Assembly: GCA_015058265.1 (NCBI GenBank)
Contig: SVCR01000135.1
Span: forward strand, 279 to 5,407
Source of the DNA: Clostridiales bacterium
GTDB lineage: Bacteria > Bacillota_A > Clostridia > Peptostreptococcales > Anaerovoracaceae
DNA: 5,129 nucleotides
Direction: 5' to 3'
Shown here: one piece after another, positions 1 through 4,966 of the stretch
Numbering within the stretch: the stretch's first letter is position 1
Layout: each line of letters starts with the position of its first letter
Translations under genes and position numbers: made by a program
Notes under the pieces: model-generated
Databases searched by the model: none
Seen by the model: the letters and a program-made list of their open reading frames with translations, nothing else
What the model was told of the DNA's origin: nothing

Positions 1-1360
1 TCTCGGCCGAAAGAGTATCGTCCATTACTATGATATCTGCCTGCATGTTGTTTAACAGGAACGGGAAATTGTCCCTGCCGAACCGCAGGTATATAAAGAG
101 CATGGCAGCAGCCAGAGTCAGCATCGGTGATACGGCAAATCCACCCCAGATACCGTAAAAGCCGAACAGGGCTGACCCCAGTACCGGAAGCAGGATATAT
201 AGAAGGCCGTTCTGGAAGCACGCTATGCATGTCGCCAGGACTATGCGGTCGATAAGCATGAAATAGGAAGTTGTCAGCGATACCAGGCTGCAGAACACAA
301 AGCCAAGCGATACTATCCGCAGTGCTGTTATCGAAGGATCAAGAGCTTCTCCGCCGGTGATCCCGAACAGTCCGCAGAATTGTCTTGCAAAGATCCAGAT
401 AAGTGCAGTGGCGACTACACCCTCTATGATCGCAGCCTTGATGCCGGATTTCATTACCCTCCTGATAAGCGTATGGTTCTTTTCTCCGAAATAAGTACCT
501 ATCAGCGGCTGCATCGCCATTCCGACGCCGTCCATTACAACACCGAATTCGATCAGGCTGACGACTACAGCCAGAGTGATCAGTCCGGACTCCCCGTAAC
601 GGCCCGAAATAAAGCCTATCATTACATAGTCCATCAGGCCCCAGCAGATATATACAGAAGAATCCACGATGCTGTACCTTGACGTCAGCAGGAAGTCCTT
701 AAAGGACAGATGCCATGTGAAGCGAAGCGTACTTTCTTTGCGTAAGTAGTGCAGGAGACATGTAAGGATGCCCAGGCTGTTGCCTATGATGGATCCGAGG
801 ATGATGCCCGTCATGCCAAGATGTCTGGCAAGCAGGACGGAGCAGATGATGTTACCTCCGATCTGGAACCCGTAGCAGATATTATTGATGAGCTCATCTC
901 CGTCGCTGTATACCATCTGCTCAAGATAGAAGATCACAATGGTCAGAAATGCATTGACCGGGATCCAGCGGTAGTACTGAAGCGCATTTTTTAAAATGTC
1001 TCCCGTGACGCCGCAAAGACTGAAATATGCATTCTGAAACACAAAGATCAGAAGTGCAGATATCAGACCCATGCCGACGCTGATGATCAGTCCCTGGCTG
1101 TAGATCTCATCGGCCCGGTCCTTCCTCATAGCCCCGACTTCGCGTGCAAAAACGATACCGACGCCTGTCGATACCAGATCTCCGAAGAATGTGACGACAG
1201 CTGTGACCGGCGTGATCGCGTTGATCCCCGCTACACCGGACTGGCCGATGAAGTATCCGGCTATTATGCTGTCGCTAAGCAGCATCAGGTACATGACCGC
1301 CTTGGTAAATGTACCTGACACCAGCATTGACGTGAATTTCTTTTCGCAAAAACCTCTCAT
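1..1360 (-). CDS. MATE family efflux transporter (3' end outside window)
   Basis: The reverse strand is open from an ATG at 1360 to the window edge: 453 codons with no stop, checked codon by codon. The product is strongly hydrophobic with the spacing of a 12-helix MATE (multidrug and toxic compound extrusion) protein. The first helix region reads SDSIIAGYFIGQSGVAGINA (residues 29-48), a typical MATE TM1, and is followed by a G-x-G....AREVG loop at about 66-76. MATE proteins export cationic drugs or metabolites across the inner membrane in exchange for Na+ or H+; the substrate cannot be read here. The family core is usually about 440-460 residues, and the last helix ends near residue 425, so almost the whole transporter is present. 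The tail of 28 or more residues (426-453) is hydrophilic and still open. The start is supported by GGAGGAGAGGA about 9 bases upstream. The gene lies 23 bases after the HAD gene and is probably co-transcribed with it. Confidence 0.93.
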   Translation of the reverse strand, partial: MRGFCEKKFTSMLVSGTFTKAVMYLMLLSDSIIAGYFIGQSGVAGINAITPVTAVVTFFGDLVSTGVGIVFAREVGAMRKDRADEIYSQGLIISVGMGLISALLIFVFQNAYFSLCGVTGDILKNALQYYRWIPVNAFLTIVIFYLEQMVYSDGDELINNICYGFQIGGNIICSVLLARHLGMTGIILGSIIGNSLGILTCLLHYLRKESTLRFTWHLSFKDFLLTSRYSIVDSSVYICWGLMDYVMIGFISGRYGESGLITLAVVVSLIEFGVVMDGVGMAMQPLIGTYFGEKNHTLIRRVMKSGIKAAIIEGVVATALIWIFARQFCGLFGITGGEALDPSITALRIVSLGFVFCSLVSLTTSYFMLIDRIVLATCIACFQNGLLYILLPVLGSALFGFYGIWGGFAVSPMLTLAAAMLFIYLRFGRDNFPFLLNNMQADIIVMDDTLSAE

Positions 1361-1383
1361 TGATCTGATTCCTCTCCTCCGTA

Positions 1384-2016
1384 TTACTCCTTGAGATGGA
1401 TGTTCCATCCGGTGTCGATCTTTCTTTTGACCTTACTCATGGTCTCGTCATCAAGGTCAGGCCAGTCGACAACCGTGCTTGCATGGTCTTTGACCAGATG
1501 TGCCTTTTCGGCGCACAGAGCGAGTGGCGTATCAGCCAGTGAATCAGAATAGAAGTTCTCGATCATCGGGAAACCGTGATCAATGATGTATTTTGCCTTC
1601 TCCTTTGCATACATCAGATTGTTGAGGAATATACCGTATTCACGGTCGAATTCCGTAGCCATGTAATTGACTCCGAGCCTCTTCGCTATAGGTCCGATGA
1701 TGCAGTCGGGAGAAGCACTTATGATGAGATCGTCCGGTCTCTTTTGAGCCAGATACCACTCCGAGATCCTGCTTTCATACTTGTCCCAGTAAAGCTCGAT
1801 CTGCTCATCGAAATCATCTATCATTGTCAGATAGCTGAACTGCTTGCGCTGAAGCTGGAAATTCGGGACCTTGCCGAGTTTGTGCTGTATCAGGCATTTC
1901 ATAAGTCCCGGGAAGTAAGTTATCCAAAGCTTTGGGTGACGTTTCATGCACCACAGGGCAAAGCCTATGGAACAGTCCGAATAAAAAATCGTCCCGTCAA
2001 AGTCATATACGTTCAT
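1384..2016 (-). CDS. HAD superfamily phosphatase (HAD-IB, SerB-like type)
   Basis: This 210-residue soluble protein has all four haloacid dehalogenase motifs. Motif I is DFDGT at residues 5-9, where D5 would be the nucleophile and D7 the acid/base. Motif II is IISAS with S100. A motif III lysine lies in YAKEKAKY, with K138 or K140 the likeliest. Motif IV is YSDSLADTPL with D158 and D162 for Mg2+. The SASP form of motif II and the roughly 85-residue helical insert between motifs I and II (about 15-95) fit the C1-capped HAD-IB branch, which contains phosphoserine phosphatase and other small phosphomonoesterases. The insert is rich in aromatic and basic residues and gives no clear substrate. The length is normal for the branch. 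The ATG at 2016 has CGGAGGA about 7 bases upstream. It is the first gene of a likely HAD-MATE operon and has its own promoter region downstream of the ABC operon terminator. Phosphatase activity is inferred from the family; the substrate is unknown. Confidence 0.88.
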   Translation of the reverse strand: MNVYDFDGTIFYSDCSIGFALWCMKRHPKLWITYFPGLMKCLIQHKLGKVPNFQLQRKQFSYLTMIDDFDEQIELYWDKYESRISEWYLAQKRPDDLIISASPDCIIGPIAKRLGVNYMATEFDREYGIFLNNLMYAKEKAKYIIDHGFPMIENFYSDSLADTPLALCAEKAHLVKDHASTVVDWPDLDDETMSKVKRKIDTGWNIHLKE

Positions 2017-2038
2017 TTATATTCCTCCGGTGATTTTG

Positions 2039-2083
2039 TCTCTATTGATTATGATTTTACCACTTTTTGTGATCGAATAGAGA
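2039..2083. repeat. Perfect 8-bp inverted repeat around the HAD promoter
   Basis: TCTCTATT (2039-2046) and AATAGAGA (2076-2083) are exact reverse complements separated by 29 bases. The extended -10 lies between them, one arm overlaps the -35 position and the other lies at the expected transcription start. This geometry suits a repressor operator or a looped pair of half-sites. Because RNA would start inside or beside the lower arm, an RNA hairpin is less likely. Function is inferred from position alone. Confidence 0.4.
2054..2062 (-). promoter_or_regulatory. Candidate extended -10 for HAD-MATE operon
   Basis: On the minus strand this reads TGGTAAAAT, a TG-extended -10 with hexamer TAAAAT. 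No good -35 is seen at 16-18 bases (CTCTAT at 17), which is tolerable for an extended -10 promoter. It would start RNA near 2047, giving a leader of about 30 bases before the HAD ATG. The same ten bases, TGGTAAAATC, occur in front of the ABC operon. Prediction only. Confidence 0.5.
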
Positions 2084-2102
2084 TTTTTCCATTACGGCAA
2101 TT

Positions 2103-2133
2103 AAAAAATGGTCTGACAACGTCAGTCAGACCA
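2103..2133 (-). terminator. Intrinsic terminator of the ABC importer operon
   Basis: A perfect 9-bp stem, TGGTCTGAC (2109-2117) with GTCAGACCA (2125-2133), closes a 7-base loop. On the minus strand it is followed at once by six T (2108-2103). It lies 28 bases past the ATPase stop. There is no T-run on the plus-strand side, so it works only for leftward transcription. It separates the importer operon from the HAD-MATE unit. Confidence 0.88.
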
Positions 2134-2161
2134 TAACGTTTGGAACAAAGGCTGAATGAAC

Positions 2162-3247
2162 CTACATCTGTATCACGATCTCCCAGTCATCTGCGGCCTT
2201 CTTGCTGAATACAAAGCCTGCATAATTCTCGAGTATCTTTAGATTCAGTTCATCAAGATAAGGCTCTGCGAGAGGATCGCTTCCGATGCCTTCCACATTT
2301 ATCCTGAGGATGTGATTGATTCCGGTCTCGCTGCAAAGCAGCCTGAGATTCATCCTGGCAGCAGGCTGATCCTCCGCGTTGAAGAGCGGATACAGGAGCT
2401 CGTCGCATACCACCTTGATAAGGCTCTTTTGCTGCTCGGTAGTCTCGAAGCGGCGCAGGAAGTCCAGAAGCTCGCTTACCAGCGAGTACATGTCGAAAGA
2501 CTCCGCCTCAAGAACGGTCTCGTACATGCGCGAGCGGTAGAGGAAGCGCTGAGTCAGTATCTTTTTTGGATTACCAAATAACTCTTCAGGTGCATTCTCC
2601 TCATATATCCCCTTTTCGGCCAGGAATACGACTCTCGAGGCGATCTTGCGGGCGAAGCGCATCTCATGAGTGACGATGACGCTTGTCATGCCGTCTGTTA
2701 TAAGGTTCCTTATAACGCTCTCCACCTCATCGACCATGGTAGGATCCAGGGCGCTCGTAGGCTCGTCGAAAAGTATCACTTCAGGATGCATTGCAAGAGT
2801 ACGCGCTATGGCGACACGCTGCTTCTGTCCTCCCGAAAGAGAGGATATCCTGTTGGCTTCACGGCCGCTCATACCTACCTTTTTGAGGAGTTCTCTTCCC
2901 TCTGCCTCGGCCTCCTCACGGCTCTTGCCGTCCACCTTCATCGGTGCAAGTATTATATTCTCCAGCACGTTCAGATGGGAAAAGAGATTGAAGTGCTGAT
3001 AGACCATGCCCATCTTGCGGCGCACCTTGTCGATGTCGGTATTCTTATCCAGTATATTGACACCGTCGATATATATCTCTCCCTTTTCGGGTGTGATCAG
3101 ACGGTTCATGCATCTCAGGAGTGTGCTCTTGCCGCAGCCCGAGCCGCCGATGATGACCACGGACTCTCCCTTTTTGATGTCCATACTTACATTTTCAAGA
3201 ATAGGGCCGGTACCGAAGTCCTTGGTAATATTGCGTACAGATATCAT
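2162..3247 (-). CDS. Amino-acid-type ABC transporter ATPase with extra C-terminal domain
   Basis: The first 245 or so residues are a complete GlnQ/HisP-type ATPase that would power uptake through the permease on the cytoplasmic face. Walker A is GGSGCGKST (34-42), the Q-loop glutamine is Q84, the signature is LSGGQ (137-141), Walker B is VILFDE (157-162), the D-loop is SALD (165-168) and the switch histidine is H194. Nothing catalytic is missing. GlnQ proteins normally end at about 240-255 residues, but this one has 361. The extra 115 or so residues begin with a helical segment (about 252-266). A second helix with CDELLYPLF (281-289) and predicted strands (299-305, 313-318) follow, and the end reads DDWEIVIQM. 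This pattern resembles a GHKL/anti-sigma-like fold without its ATP-site asparagine; the assignment is an inference. The ATG overlaps the permease stop as ATGA, with GGGAGG about 8 bases upstream inside the permease gene, so translation is probably coupled. The gene ends with TAG. Confidence 0.94.
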   Translation of the reverse strand: MISVRNITKDFGTGPILENVSMDIKKGESVVIIGGSGCGKSTLLRCMNRLITPEKGEIYIDGVNILDKNTDIDKVRRKMGMVYQHFNLFSHLNVLENIILAPMKVDGKSREEAEAEGRELLKKVGMSGREANRISSLSGGQKQRVAIARTLAMHPEVILFDEPTSALDPTMVDEVESVIRNLITDGMTSVIVTHEMRFARKIASRVVFLAEKGIYEENAPEELFGNPKKILTQRFLYRSRMYETVLEAESFDMYSLVSELLDFLRRFETTEQQKSLIKVVCDELLYPLFNAEDQPAARMNLRLLCSETGINHILRINVEGIGSDPLAEPYLDELNLKILENYAGFVFSKKAADDWEIVIQM

Positions 3248-3921
3248 GCTTCAGCACCTCCCATTCGTCCGGACAGAATCCGGAATATGGATTTGGCTAC
3301 AGCGCCTATCAGGAAATAGATAAGTGTCACGGTTATCAGTCCGAAGAAGGCATCCAGAGTACGGCTCTGGACGATCGAGGCTGCTCTGGTAAGATCCACA
3401 ACAGCGAGGTATCCTACTACGGAAGTCTCCTGCATCGACATGATGAACTGGTTTTTGTAAAGCGGCAGTGCAGCTGTCACAGTCTGAGGCAGAGCCACAT
3501 ATCTGAATGCCTGCCAGCGCGTCATGCCCAGTGTGCGGGCCGCTTCGACCTCTCCTCCCTCGACTGTATCAAGAGATGAGCCGAAGATAGCAGACAGATA
3601 AGCCCCCGCCTTGAGTGTAAGCCCGAACGCGACTATCCAGAGTACCGGAAGCATACTGTAACCGAATATGATATAGACGAATATCATCAGCAGCATCATG
3701 GTCGGGATCTCGGTAAACAGGGATACCAGCAGCCTTGCTGCCTTACGCATCCATGCGTGAGAGGACCTCGAAGCGGCGCAGAGCAGAACGCCTACGGCTG
3801 TACCGAGTATAAAGCTGGCAAGTGTAAGCTGGAGTGTCACCTTAAGACCGTTCAAAAAGAACAGATACCGGTCCTGATATATAAAGGTCACGTAGATTTT
3901 TTCGTAAAGTGAATCTAGCAA
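3244..3921 (-). CDS. Amino-acid-type ABC transporter permease (HisM/GlnP family)
   Basis: This 225-residue membrane protein has a family-typical length and about five hydrophobic segments (roughly 22-50, 62-88, 90-110, 150-175 and 190-215). The cytoplasmic EAA loop that docks on the ATPase is clear, with EAARTLGMTRWQAFRYVALP at residues 126-145. GLKVTLQLTLASFILGTAVG (25-44) matches the usual first-helix region of polar amino acid permeases. A single permease gene implies a homodimer. Two family motifs are altered: the usual RGTP-like stretch reads TEIP (70-73) and the usual KDTSL reads QETSV (164-168). The start is TTG at 3921 with AAAGGGG about 6 bases upstream. There is no in-frame ATG before residue 58, and an in-frame stop lies shortly upstream. 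A GTG at codon 28 is possible but would cut the first helix. The gene lies 29 bases after the binding protein and overlaps the ATPase by four bases. Confidence 0.93.
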   Translation of the reverse strand: MLDSLYEKIYVTFIYQDRYLFFLNGLKVTLQLTLASFILGTAVGVLLCAASRSSHAWMRKAARLLVSLFTEIPTMMLLMIFVYIIFGYSMLPVLWIVAFGLTLKAGAYLSAIFGSSLDTVEGGEVEAARTLGMTRWQAFRYVALPQTVTAALPLYKNQFIMSMQETSVVGYLAVVDLTRAASIVQSRTLDAFFGLITVTLIYFLIGAVAKSIFRILSGRMGGAEA

Positions 3922-3934
3922 GGTATACCCCTTT
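3919..3934 (-). promoter_or_regulatory. Ribosome site supporting a TTG start for the permease
   Basis: The minus strand reads AAAGGGGTATACCTTG. The purine run AAAGGGG sits six bases from TTG, and no ATG or GTG is available at this distance. Starting at TTG keeps the whole first membrane segment, which decides the start. Confidence 0.65.
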
Positions 3935-3950
3935 CTGTTTTATTATGCTG

Positions 3951-4802
3951 TCAGAGCTCGGATGTCTCGGATTTGATATCTCTTTGGTTCTTTTGGACAA
4001 AATACATCGGGAATTCAAACATTGCATCGCTCGGGCGCAGACCTTCCCTGATGGCATCTTCGTTAAATACATCGGTTACATAGCCTGTCATGATATCATA
4101 GATCCCGCTTTTGAGTCCGATTATGCCGTCGTCATAGTTGGAGTACGAGAACTCGATCTGATAGTCGTGATCGTTGGCAAAGCGTTTCAATATCTCGACA
4201 TCATATCCGGTGAGGATATCATCTCCCGGATACAGAAACGCACGCGGGAAGTTGTCTGGATCCGCGGCGACCCGGATGACCTTACCCTTGCCGGTCAGCG
4301 GTATATCGCTGCCTATATACTCAGTGCCGTCATATTCATCGATCCGTTTCAGCAGGTCCTGATATTCGTCCGTTCTTTTGAACTCCGTAAGGTATTGGTT
4401 AAACTCCTCTTTAAGAGCTTCGTTGTCACCGCTAAAATACATTATGCTGCCTACCTCGGCAAAGGCCGGTTCAACCCGCTCTATACCTTCACTGAGGCTC
4501 AGTAGCAGCTTTACTGAATCGACATCCAAGGCTATCGCATCGATCTTGTCATACTTGAGAGCCATGATCATGTCGGCAGTCGTGTCATATCTTACCAGTT
4601 CCATGTCCTTTCGGCCGTCCAGATAGTAGTCCGATTCCCACGCAAGGTTGACGCCGACCCTGCGGCCCTCAAGATCATTGACATCCGTTATCGGATCATA
4701 CTTCCATCCGGATGCACCGCACCCCGCAAGAACGAGGCTCAGTGACATGATCACGAGAAGCGCTGAGGCGTATTTGATTGTATGCCGGAATGCATTGTTC
4801 AT
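3951..4802 (-). CDS. ABC transporter substrate-binding lipoprotein, halves apparently permuted
   Basis: This is a 283-residue secreted solute-binding protein of the polar amino acid (type 3) class, feeding the permease and ATPase that follow. Residues 1-28 form a lipoprotein signal peptide: basic R6, H7 and K10, a hydrophobic core, and lipobox LAGC with C28 as the lipidated cysteine. After a short linker, residues 40-158 match the second half of the family. DLEGRRVGV (43-51) resembles the usual lobe-2 opening dLkGkkVgv, and KIDAIALD (86-93) resembles GrvDAvvtD. Residues 125-154 resemble the closing helices. Residues 172-272 then match the first half: KVIRVAADPDNFPRAFLYPG (174-193), GYDVEILKRFA (199-209), GLKSGIYDIMTG (229-240) and the end of lobe 1, YFVQK (267-271). 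The order is therefore second half, then first half. The reading frame is intact and no remnant of a missing part lies on either side. No good ribosome site precedes the ATG. The ligand is unknown; an amino acid is only the family default. Confidence 0.9.
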   Translation of the reverse strand: MNNAFRHTIKYASALLVIMSLSLVLAGCGASGWKYDPITDVNDLEGRRVGVNLAWESDYYLDGRKDMELVRYDTTADMIMALKYDKIDAIALDVDSVKLLLSLSEGIERVEPAFAEVGSIMYFSGDNEALKEEFNQYLTEFKRTDEYQDLLKRIDEYDGTEYIGSDIPLTGKGKVIRVAADPDNFPRAFLYPGDDILTGYDVEILKRFANDHDYQIEFSYSNYDDGIIGLKSGIYDIMTGYVTDVFNEDAIREGLRPSDAMFEFPMYFVQKNQRDIKSETSEL

Positions 4803-4844
4803 AACACTGTTGATCGATCTTGATTTGTTTGTATATTGAGTAAG

Positions 4845-4874
4845 ATTTTACCATTTACAGGCACCTGTATTCAA
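4845..4874 (-). promoter_or_regulatory. Candidate promoter of the ABC importer operon
   Basis: The minus strand has TTGAAT (4874-4869) as -35, an 18-base spacer, and TAAAAT (4850-4845) as -10. The -10 is extended by TGG (4853-4851). RNA would start near 4838, giving a leader of about 36 bases before the lipoprotein ATG. It matches a housekeeping sigma-70/SigA promoter fairly well. Confidence 0.6.
4856..4869. promoter_or_regulatory. Palindrome in the ABC promoter spacer, possible operator
   Basis: TACAGG (4856-4861), a two-base centre CA, and CCTGTA (4864-4869) form a perfect 6-bp inverted repeat. It fills most of the gap between the proposed -35 and -10 and touches the -35. A dimeric repressor bound here would block RNA polymerase. 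No regulator gene is in the window, and I do not recognise the site as a named box. Confidence 0.4.
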
Positions 4875-4890
4875 TAAATTGTCCGGGAGT

Positions 4891-4920
4891 TGTCACCGAT
4901 TTACTGTTCATGCCGTGACA
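4891..4920. repeat. Spaced inverted repeat upstream of the ABC promoter
   Basis: TGTCAC (4891-4896) and GTGACA (4915-4920) are exact reverse complements separated by 18 bases; extending each arm to 8 bases adds one mismatch and one match. The arms are about 24 bases apart centre to centre, and the pair lies upstream of the -35. Such a position could suit an activator. The arms are short enough to be chance. Confidence 0.25.
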
Positions 4921-4925
4921 GCATA

Positions 4926-4956
4926 CAAAAAGCTCCGGTGAGATCACCGGAGCTTT
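4926..4956 (-). terminator. Intrinsic terminator after GAPDH
   Basis: AGCTCCGGT (4931-4939) pairs with ACCGGAGCT (4946-4954) around a 6-base loop, and two flanking A-T pairs can extend the stem. On the minus strand the GC-rich stem runs into TTTTTG. The plus-strand side lacks a T-run, so it stops leftward transcription from the GAPDH gene, whose stop codon ends 10 bases before the extended stem. It isolates the importer operon from glycolytic transcription. Confidence 0.88.
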
Positions 4957-4966
4957 GAGCGTTTCA

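Noticed and set aside
380..1394. Three plus-strand open frames (380-682, 749-994, 1191-1394)
   Set aside because: All are antisense to the continuous MATE reading frame, which I followed codon by codon with no stop.
1576..2136. 186-codon plus-strand open frame opposite the HAD gene
   Set aside because: It is antisense to a gene with all four HAD motifs. It has no recognisable domain, and it runs on through the HAD promoter and the terminator. It is a by-product of the codon pattern of the real gene.
2666..3319. 217-codon plus-strand open frame opposite the ATPase, plus two shorter ones at 2670-2999 and 3006-3323
   Set aside because: They lie across Walker A, the signature and Walker B of an intact ATPase on the other strand and show no domain of their own.
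3842..4072. 76-codon minus-strand open frame across the binding protein/permease junction
   Set aside because: It is out of frame with both real genes, overlaps their coding ends, and has no ribosome site or recognisable features.
3909..4505. 198-codon plus-strand open frame opposite the binding protein
   Set aside because: It is hydrophobic in places only because it mirrors the real gene. It crosses the 29-base gap and the permease start, and has no family resemblance.
3951..4802. Binding protein as a frameshifted or truncated pseudogene
   Set aside because: The frame is intact from signal peptide to stop. Both fold halves are present once, and the flanking 29-base gap and promoter region contain no remnant. 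Permutation explains it better than decay.
4803..4925. Riboswitch or T-box ahead of an amino-acid-type importer
   Set aside because: The predicted leader is only about 36 bases and no terminator/antiterminator pair lies between the promoter and the lipoprotein ATG. The one hairpin with a T-run belongs to GAPDH.
4926..4956. Bidirectional terminator between GAPDH and the importer operon
   Set aside because: Only the minus-strand side has a T-run; the plus-strand side continues with TTTGAGCG, and no plus-strand gene approaches it.
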